Origin: Pseudoglutamicibacter albus
GTDB taxonomy: Bacteria > Actinomycetota > Actinomycetes > Actinomycetales > Micrococcaceae
Direction of reading: 5' to 3'
Length of the DNA: 64,000 bases
NCBI RefSeq assembly: GCF_022346425.1
Contig: NZ_JAKRCW010000003.1
Coordinates: forward strand, 124,001-188,000
Below, piece by piece: positions 28,694 through 37,873 of the stretch (the stretch's first letter is position 1; each line of letters opens with the position of its first letter). The position numbers and the translations under genes were made by a program. The notes beneath the pieces were generated by a model that did no database searches, was not told the origin of the DNA, and worked only from the letters and a program-made list of their open reading frames with translations.

Positions 28694-30136
28694 TTACTTG
28701 ACGGCTGGGATTGCGACCGGGTGGCTACCTGCCATCTTCTCGATGATGCGTACCACCTGGCACGAGTAACCGAACTCGTTGTCATACCAAACGTAGAGGA
28801 TCACGTGCTTCTTGTCGGCTGCAACGATGGTTGCGCGGCCGTCAACGATGCCGGCGCGGCGGGAACCGACGAAGTCAGTGGACACAACCTCTGGGGAGTC
28901 GGTGTAGTCGATCTGCTTGTGCAGTTCACCCGAGAGCGAGGTTTCGCGTAGGAAGTTGTTGATGTCCTCGACCGAGGTTTCCTTCTCAAGGGTCAGGTTG
29001 AGGATCGCCATCGAAACATCCGGGGTTGGGACGCGTACGGCGTTACCGGTGAGCTTGCCTTCTAGCTCTGGCAGGGCCTTCGCTACTGCCTTCGCGGCAC
29101 CGGTTTCGGTGAGCACCATGTTCAGGACTGCGGAGCGGCCGCGGCGCTCGCCCTTGTGGAAGTTGTCGATGAGGTTCTGGTCGTTAGTGAACGCGTGGAC
29201 GGTCTCGACGTGGCCCTGTACAACGCCGTAGCGGTCGTTGACGGCCTTCAGGACTGGGGTGATCGCGTTGGTCGTGCAGGACGCTGCTGAGAGGATCGTG
29301 TCTTCGGCGGTGATGTCGTCGTCGTTGACGCCGAACACGATGTTCTTGATCTCGCCCTTACCTGGGGCCGTCAGCAGAGCGGCGCTCGTGCCCTTGGCTT
29401 GCAGGTGCTGGCCGAGGCCTTCTTCGTCGCGCCAGCGGCCGGTGTTGTCAACCACGATGGCGTTCTCGATGCCGTACTGGGTGTAGTCCACCTGGGCTGG
29501 ATCGTTAGCGTAGATGAACTGGATCTGGGTGCCGTTAGCGGTGATCGTGTTGTTCTCTTCGTCAACAACGATCGAACCGTCGAATGCACCGTGGACGGAG
29601 TCGCGGCGCAGCAGGGATGCGCGCTTCTGCAGGTCGTTATCTGCGCCCTTACGTACTACAACGCCGCGCAGGCGCAGGCCTACACCGCCGCGTTCGATGA
29701 GGATGCGGGCCAGGAGACGGCCGATGCGCCCGAAACCGTAAAGGACTACGTCACGAGCGCCGCTCGCGTCTGCCTTCTGACCTAGAACGTCTGCGTAGAG
29801 TTCAGCGAGGAACGCATCCGCGTCGTCTGCACCCTTTTCTTCGAGTGCACGGTTCAGACGGCCCAGGTCGATCGAAACGTTGCCTGGGTTGAGTTCATCG
29901 AGCTTCACCAGCAGATCGTAGGTGCGCTGCGGGTCGAGTTCCTTGCCCTCAATGCGGCGAACCACACGGTGAGCCTTGAGGATGTCGACTACTGAAACAT
30001 TGATCAGTTTGCGACCGTAGATCGAGGTCACCACGTTGTTCTCGCGGTAGAGACGACCGATCAGCGGAATCATCTTCTCCGCTAGAGCCTCACGGTTCTT
30101 CCAGTCTGCGTATACAGCTTCAGTCTGCTGGGTCAC
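28694..30136 (-). CDS. gap: Glyceraldehyde-3-phosphate dehydrogenase, long form
   Basis: NAD(P)-dependent GAPDH of the roughly 480-residue actinobacterial type. An N-terminal segment of about 125 residues (with RENNVVTSIYGRKLINVSVVD) precedes the Rossmann start VVLYGFGRIGRLLARIL. The catalytic cysteine lies in ILSAASCTTNAITP; VPTPDVSMAILNLT and WYDNEFGYSCQVVRI complete the fold. GTG 30136 is chosen because CAGGAG precedes it; a longer in-frame ORF reaching 30,433 would run into rnpB and is not likely. The role could be gluconeogenic, since bacteria with this form often have a second, shorter Gap. Confidence 0.92.
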   Translation of the reverse strand: MTQQTEAVYADWKNREALAEKMIPLIGRLYRENNVVTSIYGRKLINVSVVDILKAHRVVRRIEGKELDPQRTYDLLVKLDELNPGNVSIDLGRLNRALEEKGADDADAFLAELYADVLGQKADASGARDVVLYGFGRIGRLLARILIERGGVGLRLRGVVVRKGADNDLQKRASLLRRDSVHGAFDGSIVVDEENNTITANGTQIQFIYANDPAQVDYTQYGIENAIVVDNTGRWRDEEGLGQHLQAKGTSAALLTAPGKGEIKNIVFGVNDDDITAEDTILSAASCTTNAITPVLKAVNDRYGVVQGHVETVHAFTNDQNLIDNFHKGERRGRSAVLNMVLTETGAAKAVAKALPELEGKLTGNAVRVPTPDVSMAILNLTLEKETSVEDINNFLRETSLSGELHKQIDYTDSPEVVSTDFVGSRRAGIVDGRATIVAADKKHVILYVWYDNEFGYSCQVVRIIEKMAGSHPVAIPAVK

Positions 30137-30367
30137 TGACAACTCCTGGTTGATTGGATCAGCCAGCAACCACGCATGTTGTGAGCGTTCGCTGGCCAAG
30201 ACGATGTGGTGCCCGCCCCACCTGTTCGGTGCGCGCGCTAATCCGCATACCATTCTACCTAAGGGAGCGGCCCTGGCTAAGAGAGCCATAAAGCCACCCG
30301 CTTCCACGCAAAGACTAGCTTGGACGTGAAGCGCCTGAGGGGGGCGTACCAGAACGGTGCTGTGGCG

Positions 30368-30744
30368 GAAGAAGACGGCCATAAGCCGGATTCTGTACGC
30401 GTGACGCGTTACCGCACCCCGCGGGACGATCATCTATCTAGAGCCGCCATTGCTGGCGGCTTCAAGCAACCAACCCGACTACTTCGGCGGACCGCCTGAT
30501 CACGTAGTCTGCTCGGTCTTGCTCCGGGTGGGGTTTTCCTGGCCGCGCTAGTCACCTAGCGCGCCGGTGGTCTCTTACACCACCCTTTCACCCTTACCGC
30601 GCACCCAATCATGGATCGCGGCGGTCTGCTCTCTGTTGCACTTTCCTGCAGGTCACCCTGAGTGGACGTTATCCACCACCCTGTCCTGTGGAGTCCGGAC
30701 TTTCCTCGACACCTGTGTCGCGATCGTCTGTCCGTCTCCTTCCG
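30368..30744 (-). ncRNA. rnpB: RNase P RNA, bacterial class A
   Basis: Minus-strand RNA with the conserved 5' core GAGGAAAGTCCGGACTCC, the ACAGGGTGGTGGATAAC region, GGTAAGGGTGAAAGGGTGG, GTAAGAGACCACCGGCGCG and the 3' core ACAGAATCCGGCTTATGGCC. The terminal P1 helix is formed by GAGACGG near 30,737 and CCGTCTTC near 30,372. Ends are approximate. It matures tRNA 5' ends together with RnpA protein, which is not in the window. Confidence 0.95.
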
Positions 30745-30794
30745 CATTCTTCATCCTACCCATGCATGCGGCCCGCTCAGGTTTCTGCGCGGCT

Positions 30795-31577
30795 ATGATG
30801 GCCATCGTGATGATTCTTCTGCCGCCCTCCGAAGGTAAGACACCCGCCAGCGACGGCGCGAGCATCGACCTTGACTCGCTCGCATGCCCTGAACTTGCCG
30901 AGGCCCGCCGTGAAGTGGCTCGCCACCTTGAAGAGGTTTCTGCGGGGGCTGATGCCGCGGAAGTCCTTGGAGTCGGCAAGGCTGTTGCTCACGAGATTGA
31001 ACGCAACATCGATATCTTCGATGCCCCAGCCGCTCCCGCGCACGATATCTACACTGGTGTGCTTTACGACGCGCTGGACTACGCAGGTATGAGCCCAACC
31101 CAGAAGAGAAAGGCCGCAGACCGGATCTTTGTGATCTCAGCGTTGTGGGGTGTTGTTGGGCTAGCCGATCGCATCCCGGCGTATCGATTGTCGATGGACG
31201 TGAAGCTGCCTGAGCTCGGCAAACTCGGGACCTACTGGAAACCACGGCTCGCCACAGCGCTTGCAGACCGCGCGGAAGGCGAGCTCATCGTCGATTGCCG
31301 CTCAGCGGCCTATCAAGCAGCCTACGTTCCAGACCCCCAACAGACCGTGACCGTCAACGTAGTCCAGATCAAAGACGGGAAACGCAAGGTCGTCTCGCAT
31401 CACGCTAAACACACGCGCGGGATAGTCGCTCGTCTACTCATGCAAACCCGCGGCGACGGCCCTCAAACTCCGCAGGCCCTACTCACCGCGATGCAAAAAC
31501 ACTGGCCACAAACAGAACTCACCGAACCCACCCCACGCAAGGCTGGACAACTCACGATCGTTCTCGACGAAAACTAG
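30795..31577 (+). CDS. yaaA: Peroxide stress protein YaaA
   Basis: YaaA/DUF328 family, in Escherichia coli linked to lowering free iron during peroxide stress and to DNA binding. Marks are MILLPPSEGKTPA at the N-terminus, YTGVLYDALDY, FVISALWGVVGLADRIPAYRLSM near the middle, and DCRSAAYQAAY with HHAKHTRGIVARLLM near the end. 260 residues from ATG 30795; ATG 30798, GTG 30807 and ATG 30810 are also possible and no clear ribosome site decides. A longer reading frame upstream is antisense to rnpB. Confidence 0.88.
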   Translation: MMAIVMILLPPSEGKTPASDGASIDLDSLACPELAEARREVARHLEEVSAGADAAEVLGVGKAVAHEIERNIDIFDAPAAPAHDIYTGVLYDALDYAGMSPTQKRKAADRIFVISALWGVVGLADRIPAYRLSMDVKLPELGKLGTYWKPRLATALADRAEGELIVDCRSAAYQAAYVPDPQQTVTVNVVQIKDGKRKVVSHHAKHTRGIVARLLMQTRGDGPQTPQALLTAMQKHWPQTELTEPTPRKAGQLTIVLDEN

Positions 31578-32305
31578 CCGCGCTCACGCACGAGGATAAC
31601 CCCGGTTTGGGGGCAGAACGCGAGTTCCTCTTCCCCGAGTGCCCGGATGTGTTCGAGTTCTTGCGGGTTCAAAGGCAACCCGGTCGCTGTGCAGGTGTCG
31701 TTATCGAGGCGGGCAACCCCAACCCCGTGTTCGGCGACCAGCTTCTCAAAAAGCTCAAGCAGTTCCGGAGCTAGTTTGGCGCTCGCTTCTTGCCGTTGAG
31801 CTTCGGCTTCGTTAATACGTTCAACAAGAGATGCCCGCGTATCGCGCACATACACTTGTGCCGCGTGGTTCTCCGCCACGGCCGAGCTCAGGACACGTTC
31901 AGCGGCTTGAGCGTCGGCTCGTTTCTCTTCACGCTCTTCGGCCGTGTCAACAAGGGTTTCTTCGAGGGTGGAGCGTCGTTCACGCAAAATATCGAGCATC
32001 CGCGCCAAACGGTCGGCCTCGCTTCGGGGCTCCACACCGGCAAGCAGTTGCTCTTCCTTCACGTCGATATCTGTTGCGAGCTCGGCGATCGCGTTCTCAA
32101 GGTCGGCAACCGAACGGTTCAGCACCTCAAGCTGGCGCAGTTCATCGTCACGTTCAGCACGCGCTTGGATCGCATCGGCGCGCGCCTGACGGACGCGTTC
32201 GGCTGTGGCAACCGCATCGTGTTCGCGGCGCCATTGAGCCACCGAGGAGATCAAATCCTGAATCTCAAGCAACAGCTCTTGATGCTCACGTGTTGCAGTA
32301 ACCAC
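31574..32305 (-). CDS. Coiled-coil protein with degenerate zinc-ribbon end
   Basis: Mostly a long coiled coil (residues about 5-190, rich in E, A, R, L), then a C-terminal ribbon of the type seen in CT398/CdsZ-like proteins annotated as nucleic-acid-binding or C4-type zinc-ribbon proteins. In that family four cysteines bind zinc; here the pairs read CTAT and CPQT, so only two remain. It lies upstream-to-downstream behind the NIF3 gene on the same strand (115 bp gap), a pairing common in actinobacteria. The stop shares CTAG with yaaA. No function is established. Confidence 0.8.
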   Translation of the reverse strand: MVTATREHQELLLEIQDLISSVAQWRREHDAVATAERVRQARADAIQARAERDDELRQLEVLNRSVADLENAIAELATDIDVKEEQLLAGVEPRSEADRLARMLDILRERRSTLEETLVDTAEEREEKRADAQAAERVLSSAVAENHAAQVYVRDTRASLVERINEAEAQRQEASAKLAPELLELFEKLVAEHGVGVARLDNDTCTATGLPLNPQELEHIRALGEEELAFCPQTGVILVRERG

Positions 32306-32420
32306 GACGATCCCTACTTCCGTATCCGAGGCCTCACTGCCTATCTTTCTATTCTCCCACGCTTCCCTGAACCCGCATCTAGAAGCCGGGGCTGGAAACG
32401 TTGCAAACTGCGAGACTATT

Positions 32421-33287
32421 TCAGGGGGTCAGAATGAAATCCCACGGGTCCGTGTTGACTTGGCTCACCTGGCATACAACATCAAAGCCGTCATCTTGCA
32501 GGGAACGGCTCAACGCATCGGCCGCTGCTGGTAGCCATAACCATTCCGATGCGAAATGCGATACATCGATGAGGTACGGGCGGTCATTCACCGCGGCTTC
32601 GCGGGCTTCCGATGCGGGATGGTGGCGTAGGTCAGCTGTTACGTACACATCGGCTTTGGATTCGCGTACGGCATCGAAGAGCGAGTCCCCTGCCCCGCCG
32701 CACACTGCAACGCGTTTGACTGCCCCTTCCGGGCTGCCGGCAACCCGGACACCGCCAGCCACGGACGGCATGATGCTGTAGACCCGTTCGGCGAACTCCG
32801 CTAGCGTGCATTCCTCAGCCAGGTCGCCCACCCGGCCGATGCCTTCACCTTCAACACCGCGATCAACGGGCGCCAGCGGCTCGGATTGTTCGACGCCCAA
32901 GCCGCGGATGATGACGTCGGAAACCCCGCCCAAAGCGGAATCCGCTGAGGTGTGAGCGGTATAGAGTGCGCAACCAGCCTCGATCAGCGTGTGCACTACG
33001 CGGCCTTTGAAGCGGTCGCCGGCAACAGAGTTCACCGCCCGCAACATCAGAGGATGGTGTGTCAAGAGCAGATCAGCGCCGCGTTCGATCGCGTCAACTG
33101 CGACGTCCTCGGTCGGATCAACCGCGAACACGATGCGTCGAATCAGCTGATCAGGTCGCCCCGTCACCGGGCCCACGGCATCCCAAGACTCCGCTAGAGA
33201 CTCAGGCCACAGCCGATTGATGTGCTCCCAAACCGTGGCGAGCGTAGGAGCCTTGCCCGCTGAGACATCCGATGCAGTAGAACTCAT
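32421..33287 (-). CDS. NIF3/DUF34 dinuclear-metal family protein
   Basis: YbgI/NIF3-like protein that forms a hexameric ring with a two-metal site; in some bacteria proposed as a GTP cyclohydrolase-like or metal-handling factor. Metal ligands appear as LLLTHHPLML near residue 80, TAHTSADSALGG near 115, and DVSHFASEWLWL near 258. 288 residues. It is probably co-transcribed with the coiled-coil gene downstream. Divergent from msrA. Confidence 0.88.
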   Translation of the reverse strand: MSSTASDVSAGKAPTLATVWEHINRLWPESLAESWDAVGPVTGRPDQLIRRIVFAVDPTEDVAVDAIERGADLLLTHHPLMLRAVNSVAGDRFKGRVVHTLIEAGCALYTAHTSADSALGGVSDVIIRGLGVEQSEPLAPVDRGVEGEGIGRVGDLAEECTLAEFAERVYSIMPSVAGGVRVAGSPEGAVKRVAVCGGAGDSLFDAVRESKADVYVTADLRHHPASEAREAAVNDRPYLIDVSHFASEWLWLPAAADALSRSLQDDGFDVVCQVSQVNTDPWDFILTP

Positions 33288-33354
33288 AACAATTAAGCTA
33301 CCCGTGAACCCCGTCTCGGGAACACTCCCAACGCCGCACGTGTTGAACCAATTG

Positions 33355-33921
33355 ATGAATCAACAAAGCGACCACACGATCGTCATGGCAGGCGGATGCT
33401 TCTGGTGCCTCGACGCTTGGTTCCGCCAAGTACGAGGAGTCAACCACGTCGAATCGGGATACACAGGAGGCGGCGACGCACCCGCGGACTATTACAGCGT
33501 GTGCACCGGCACCACAGGTCACGCAGAAGCCGTCGCCGTGACCTTCGACCCCACCGTCATCAGCGATGACACCGTGCTCGACATGTTCTTCACGATGCAC
33601 AACCCCACAACGCTGAACCGGCAAGGCTACGACGTCGGGACCCAATACCGCTCCGCGCTGTTCACCAACAGCAAGCAACAATCCAAGCTCTTTGAGGCGG
33701 CCATCGAACGTAATCAACCCAACTGGGCAGAGCCGATTGTCACCAACATCGAACCGCTAGGCCCGTGGTACGCCGCTGAAACCGAGCATCAAAACTACTA
33801 CCAACGCAACCGGCAGGCCGGCTACTGCCATGTCATCATCGACCCCAAACTGAGCGCTGCCAGGGCACGTTTCGTTAAGTTTCTTGAAAGCGACACGCCC
33901 GCAAGCAATTCCCTAGGCTGA
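33355..33921 (+). CDS. msrA: Peptide methionine (S)-S-oxide reductase
   Basis: Repairs oxidised methionine (S epimer) in proteins. The catalytic motif GCFWC has Cys15 and Cys18; SGYTGG, TGHAEAVAVTFDP, YDVGTQYRS and ETEHQNYYQ follow the family order. 188 residues from ATG 33355. GTG codons at 33304 and 33340 are in frame but would only lengthen the N-terminus; no strong ribosome site is seen for any of them. The C-terminal cysteine in AGYCHVI could act as the recycling cysteine. Confidence 0.92.
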   Translation: MNQQSDHTIVMAGGCFWCLDAWFRQVRGVNHVESGYTGGGDAPADYYSVCTGTTGHAEAVAVTFDPTVISDDTVLDMFFTMHNPTTLNRQGYDVGTQYRSALFTNSKQQSKLFEAAIERNQPNWAEPIVTNIEPLGPWYAAETEHQNYYQRNRQAGYCHVIIDPKLSAARARFVKFLESDTPASNSLG

Positions 33922-34064
33922 ACAGCGAAACCAGTCGGGAGGCCTCTCATCCCAAGGCAAACGTGGCTCGCTCACGAAGGTGACTGACTCGCCAGTCCAC
34001 AACTCCCACATTCCACTTCCCAAACGTCTTTTGGAAGCATTTCTTCTAGGAAAGGAGCACTGAC

Positions 34065-34997
34065 GTGCCAATCCTGAACAACGTCACTGAAGCAATCGGA
34101 AACACCCCGCTCGTACGTCTGAACAATCTTGATGCCGACCTTCCAGGTAACGTCGCGGTCAAGCTCGAGTTCTACAATCCCGCTAACTCGGTGAAGGACC
34201 GCATCGGTCGCGCGATCATCGACGCCGCAGAGAAGTCCGGAGCTCTGAAGCCGGGCGGAACCATCGTTGAAGGCACCTCCGGCAACACCGGCATCGCACT
34301 CGCGATGGTTGGCGCCGCACGTGGCTACCGTGTGGTCTTGACGATGCCAGAGACAATGTCGAGCGAACGTCGCGTGATCTTGCGCGCTTTCGGCGCGGAG
34401 ATCGTTTTGACCTCCGGTGCTGACGGTATGCGCGGCGCAGTTGAGAAGGCCCAGCAGATCGTCCAGGAGACCGATAACGCAATCCTGGCCAGCCAGTTCT
34501 CCAACAAAGCCAACCCGGAAATCCACGAGGCAACCACCGGCCCGGAAATCTGGAACGATACCGATGGCGCCGTTGACATCCTCGTCGGCGGTGTTGGCAC
34601 CGGCGGAACCATCACGGGTGCCGGCCGCTACCTCAAGAAGCAGAAGAGCGGCGTGAAGGTTGTTGCAGTAGAGCCAGCCGATTCCCCACTGCTGAGCGAA
34701 GGCAACGCGGGCCCACACAAGATCCAGGGCCTCGGCGCGAACTTTGTCCCTGAGGTCCTCGACCGCGAGATCTACGACGAAGTTATCGACGCTCCGCTCG
34801 ACGCTTCCATCGAAACTGCTCGCGCGCTTGGTGCAAAGGAGGGCATCCTTGGCGGTATCTCCTCGGGCGCTGCCGTGTGGGCAGCGCTTGAGGTTGCTAA
34901 GCGCGAAGAAAACCGTGACAAGCTCATTGTTGCGGTTGTTCCGGACTTCGGTGAGCGCTACATCTCCACGATGCTTTACGATGACATCCGCGGCTAA
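34065..34997 (+). CDS. cysK: Cysteine synthase A (O-acetylserine sulfhydrylase)
   Basis: PLP enzyme that makes cysteine from O-acetylserine and sulfide. NSVKDRIG carries the PLP lysine, Lys44; VEGTSGNTGIALAMV binds the substrate carboxylate; GVGTGGTITG binds the cofactor phosphate; and GISSGAAVWAA ends the site. 310 residues. GTG 34065 follows AGGAAAGGAGC. cysE follows in the same direction 37 bp later, so both cysteine-synthesis steps form one operon and the proteins could form the cysteine synthase complex (CysE ends in MWI, with the C-terminal Ile used for docking). Confidence 0.96.
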   Translation: MPILNNVTEAIGNTPLVRLNNLDADLPGNVAVKLEFYNPANSVKDRIGRAIIDAAEKSGALKPGGTIVEGTSGNTGIALAMVGAARGYRVVLTMPETMSSERRVILRAFGAEIVLTSGADGMRGAVEKAQQIVQETDNAILASQFSNKANPEIHEATTGPEIWNDTDGAVDILVGGVGTGGTITGAGRYLKKQKSGVKVVAVEPADSPLLSEGNAGPHKIQGLGANFVPEVLDREIYDEVIDAPLDASIETARALGAKEGILGGISSGAAVWAALEVAKREENRDKLIVAVVPDFGERYISTMLYDDIRG

Positions 34998-35034
34998 AAC
35001 GGTTTAGCTCATTCTTTGGCCGAAAGGACCCTCT

Positions 35035-35622
35035 GTGGGATTCATCTCCACGTTCCGGGAAGACATCAAGAACGCGCGGGAACACGATCCGGCGGCGCGC
35101 TCTGGCGCCGAAATCGCGATCGTGTATTCAGGTCTGCATGCCATCTGGATGCATCGGCTGGCACACCGCATGTGGAACGCGTCGCCGTTGTTGAGGCTCC
35201 CTGCCCGGGCCCTTTCGCAGCTGACCCGCTTTGCGACCGGCATCGAGATCCACCCTGGCGCGCGCATCGGCCGCCGCTTCTTCATCGACCACGGCATGGG
35301 TGTCGTGATCGGTGAGACCGCGGAAATCGGTGACGATGTGATGCTCTATCACGGCGTGACCCTTGGCGGGCGGTCGCTTGCGAAGATCAAACGGCACCCG
35401 ACCATCGGTGACCGCGTCACTATCGGCGCTGGCGCGAAGGTTCTGGGTCCGGTTGTGATTGGCGCGGATTCGCAGATAGGCGCTAACGCGGTTGTGGTCA
35501 AGGACGCCGATCCAGGGTCGATCATCACAGGCGTGCCAGGTAGGGCGCGTGCGGCTAAACCGGACGAGCGCAAACCGGCGGTCGATCCGGGCGAATACGT
35601 CGACCCGGCGATGTGGATCTAG
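35035..35622 (+). CDS. cysE: Serine O-acetyltransferase
   Basis: Acetylates serine with acetyl-CoA, the first step of cysteine synthesis. A short helical N-terminus ([20 protein letters not shown]) leads into a left-handed beta-helix: [21 protein letters not shown] with the catalytic His, then GVTLGGRS and [19 protein letters not shown]. The C-terminus ends in isoleucine, as needed for CysK binding. 195 residues, the short actinobacterial form. GTG 35035 follows AAAGGA. Confidence 0.95.
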   Translation: MGFISTFREDIKNAREHDPAARSGAEIAIVYSGLHAIWMHRLAHRMWNASPLLRLPARALSQLTRFATGIEIHPGARIGRRFFIDHGMGVVIGETAEIGDDVMLYHGVTLGGRSLAKIKRHPTIGDRVTIGAGAKVLGPVVIGADSQIGANAVVVKDADPGSIITGVPGRARAAKPDERKPAVDPGEYVDPAMWI

Positions 35623-35643
35623 CGGGCTGGAATTCGGGCTCTA

Positions 35644-35689
35644 AACTGGGGCGTTCGATGTGGTGATTGCCACATCGGGCGCCCCAGTT
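35644..35689 (+). terminator. Hairpin terminator after cysE
   Basis: Inverted repeat with arms built from AACTGGGGCG and CGATGTGG and their complements, about 20 bp after the cysE stop. There is one bulge and no strong T-run. Confidence 0.7.
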
Positions 35690-35763
35690 GGGTAAATCAG
35701 AAAAACTAGGGTAAGGTGAATGTTCGTGCTCAGGGATCGAAAGTGAACTGAGAACAAACAGTT

Positions 35764-35840
35764 GGGTCTATAGCTCAGTTGGCTAGAGCATCTCGTTTAC
35801 ACCGAGAGGGTCGGGGGTTCGAGTCCCTCTGGACCCACCA
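35764..35840 (+). tRNA. tRNA-Val (UAC)
   Basis: Acceptor GGGTCTA/TGGACCC, D arm GCTCAGTTGGCTAGAGC, anticodon loop TTTACAC giving TAC, T arm GGGGGTTCGAGTCCCTC, discriminator A and an encoded CCA. It borders the integrative element, and the stop codon of the element's recombinase falls inside it on the opposite strand. Confidence 0.95.
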
Positions 35841-37485
35841 GAAGGTCGTTGTTCAAACCGGCAACATTACCGGTTTGAGACCTCGACTCAGCGGCCCGCC
35901 CCTCGTGGCGGGCCGCTGTTGTCTGCACACCCGGGTCGAAGAACGCGTTGAACGGTTCGCCTGGCTCACCGATCACGGTGCCCTCTTCGCTGAGGTAGAG
36001 CTTGTCGAAGAACGCCTGGTTGGCGATGCGCCGCAGCGAGTCATCGATGCTCATGTATAGCTTGTAGCAGTCTCTGCCCAGTGCGAGGCAGTCGTCCAGG
36101 TGGGCACTTGCCAGTTCGTACTCCATGTCACCGGCTTCGATCTGTGCTTCGAGGAACGCGAGCCGTCTGCCGATGCGATCCTGCTCTGACTTGAGGAGAT
36201 CAAGCGGCACCGCCCCCGCGTAGTGGGCTTGCAGAAGTTTGGAACGCTCTGCCTGGAGGTCGTCGTGTTCGAGCACGTGTGCGTTGCGTTCTTGCTTGAC
36301 GGTGGCGTGGAGTTGAGAGAATTGCGCGGTGATGAGGCTACGCAATCCCTGGATGGTGTGCTCAGGGATTTGGATGCGCCGGTAGTAGTCTTCGACCGCG
36401 GCTTCAACATCAGGCACATACATTGCTTTGCGTTCACCGTTGGTGCGTTTGGCGTGACGACCGGCACAGATGAAGTACGGGTAGATGACGCCACGGCGGC
36501 TCTTGGCGTTGGTGACCATGAGTCGGGAGCCGCACTCACCGCAGAACACGGTGTCTTTGAGATAGTGATCGTGGGTTTGGGTTTTCTCGCCTGATACTTG
36601 TTTTGCGCCGAGCACTGATTGGACTCGGTACCAGACTTCGGGGCCGACGAGTGGTTCGTGGATGCCGTCGTAAGTGGCACCCCGAAACGACACGCTGCCC
36701 TTGTAGTACGGGTTGGAGAGCATTTTCTGCACCGTCGATAGCGCGGGTGGCCGTGCTGGTCGTTTCGGTGTGGGCGGTGTGGTGAGGCCCCGGTCGATGA
36801 GGGCTTCGCGGAGCATTGCAGTTGAGTAGTTGCCCGTCGCGTATGCCTCGAATGCCCACTTCACGATCTCTGCACGTGTGGGGTCAGGTTCAACGATGCG
36901 CAGCTCGCGGCCGAGTTCATCGCGCGTGGTCACGTTGAGATACCCAATGGGTGCTTTTCCGTTGGTGCCACCGGTCATCGCTTTTTGGCTCATGCCCTTA
37001 GAGACTTCGTTGGCGAGGTTGCGGGAGTAGAACTCGGCGATGGTGGACATGATGCCGTGGAGCAGCATGCCCGAGGGAGTCTCGTCAATGTTCTCTGTTG
37101 CCGAGACCAGCATGACCCCGGCGTCTTTGAGCGCGACATGGATCGCGACATCATCGGCTCGGTTACGTGCCAGGCGGTCAACCTTGTGCACGATGCAATA
37201 GGCCACGTGGTTGGTTTTGACGTACTCGATCATCCGCATCAGTTCCGGGCGGTCGGCCTTCCGGGCTGATTCACCGGCGTCGACGAACTCTTCGACCACG
37301 ATCGCGCCGAGGTCGCGGGCTTTGCGTAGATTCGCTTCGCGTTGAGCGGGAATAGAGAAGCCTTCGTCACGACCTCCGCGTTCAGCTTGCTCTTTCGTGG
37401 AGACGCGTAGGTATGAGACCGCGACGGCGGTGGTTGCACCGAGGTGCGTGAAGTCGTTGGCGGCAGGTTGCTGTGTGGTGCTCAC
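35797..37485 (-). CDS. Large serine recombinase (integrase) at tRNA-Val
   Basis: Site-specific serine recombinase, 562 residues from GTG 37485 (preceded by AGAGGAAA). The resolvase domain shows SYLRVSTKEQ with catalytic Ser29, VHKVDRLARNRADD, and ENIDETPSGMLLHGIMSTIAEF. A recombinase domain (GKAPIGYLNV; ALSTVQKMLSNPYYKGSV), a cysteine-bearing zinc-type domain (FCGECGSRLM; YFICAGRH) and a long coiled coil (about residues 430-500) follow. The last 40 or so residues are read through a strong hairpin and then antisense to tRNA-Val, so the natural C-terminus in the excised form may differ. Probably integrates and excises the element to its right. Confidence 0.9.
   Translation of the reverse strand: MSTTQQPAANDFTHLGATTAVAVSYLRVSTKEQAERGGRDEGFSIPAQREANLRKARDLGAIVVEEFVDAGESARKADRPELMRMIEYVKTNHVAYCIVHKVDRLARNRADDVAIHVALKDAGVMLVSATENIDETPSGMLLHGIMSTIAEFYSRNLANEVSKGMSQKAMTGGTNGKAPIGYLNVTTRDELGRELRIVEPDPTRAEIVKWAFEAYATGNYSTAMLREALIDRGLTTPPTPKRPARPPALSTVQKMLSNPYYKGSVSFRGATYDGIHEPLVGPEVWYRVQSVLGAKQVSGEKTQTHDHYLKDTVFCGECGSRLMVTNAKSRRGVIYPYFICAGRHAKRTNGERKAMYVPDVEAAVEDYYRRIQIPEHTIQGLRSLITAQFSQLHATVKQERNAHVLEHDDLQAERSKLLQAHYAGAVPLDLLKSEQDRIGRRLAFLEAQIEAGDMEYELASAHLDDCLALGRDCYKLYMSIDDSLRRIANQAFFDKLYLSEEGTVIGEPGEPFNAFFDPGVQTTAARHEGRAAESRSQTGNVAGLNNDLLVGPEGLEPPTLSV
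35853..35917. terminator. Two adjacent hairpins at the tRNA-Val/element junction
   Basis: TCAAACCGG...CCGGTTTGA (35853-35878) and the stronger AGCGGCCCGCC...GGCGGGCCGCT (35890-35917). They may terminate tRNA-Val transcription or mark the attachment region. They lie inside the 3' end of the recombinase reading frame. Confidence 0.6.
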
Positions 37486-37657
37486 GGGTTGTGTTTCCTC
37501 TCCCCATAGGTGGGGCCAACACGAGCAGCCTGTACCGCTCGTGCGGTGCGACTCGTAAAAGGAAACAAGACCTGGACGACTCTCAGCGGAGCCAGCCAGG
37601 TAAGCCACGATAGGCCAAACAGGACTGCGCACCACGGACAAGCCGAAGGCCTGACCG

Positions 37658-37873
37658 CTAGCTTCTTACGTCTCTAGATTCTATCTCACCGGGCTGACAG
37701 CTCCCAGATGCGCTGCCCGAGCCCTCGCGGCCGATGCGGGTCTGCTCGCTGCGAGTGAGAGCCATTCCGATAAAGACTTGGGCAAGACGTTGCAGGTCGG
37801 GGGATTCCCGAAGCTCGGCATGCACTTCATAGTCTCGCATTCGGGCCGGGAGACGCGGATCGGGGGCACTCAT
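37658..37873 (-). CDS. Small protein of the element's maintenance module
   Basis: A 71-residue ORF, not recognised. Its ATG overlaps the stop of the DUF4913 gene as ATGA, implying translational coupling. The sequence is hydrophilic, with a central helix LQRLAQVFIGMALTRSEQ that could mediate protein contacts; no membrane segment or cysteines of note. Such short ORFs between a DUF4913 gene and the integrase are common in this type of actinobacterial element; the role is unknown. Confidence 0.6.
   Translation of the reverse strand: MSAPDPRLPARMRDYEVHAELRESPDLQRLAQVFIGMALTRSEQTRIGREGSGSASGSCQPGEIESRDVRS

Noticed and set aside
30137-30433. Upstream extension of the gap reading frame
   Set aside because: It runs through the promoter region into rnpB; GTG 30136 has a good ribosome site and gives the usual 480 residues.
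30567-30794. Long N-terminal extension of yaaA
   Set aside because: It overlaps the RNase P RNA gene on the other strand and has no family likeness; YaaA proteins begin at MILLPPSEGK.
35797-35850. C-terminal GPEGLEPPTLSV of the recombinase as a real conserved motif
   Set aside because: This string is what antisense tRNA-Val sequence encodes and appears in many spurious annotations; it is kept only as part of the formal reading frame.
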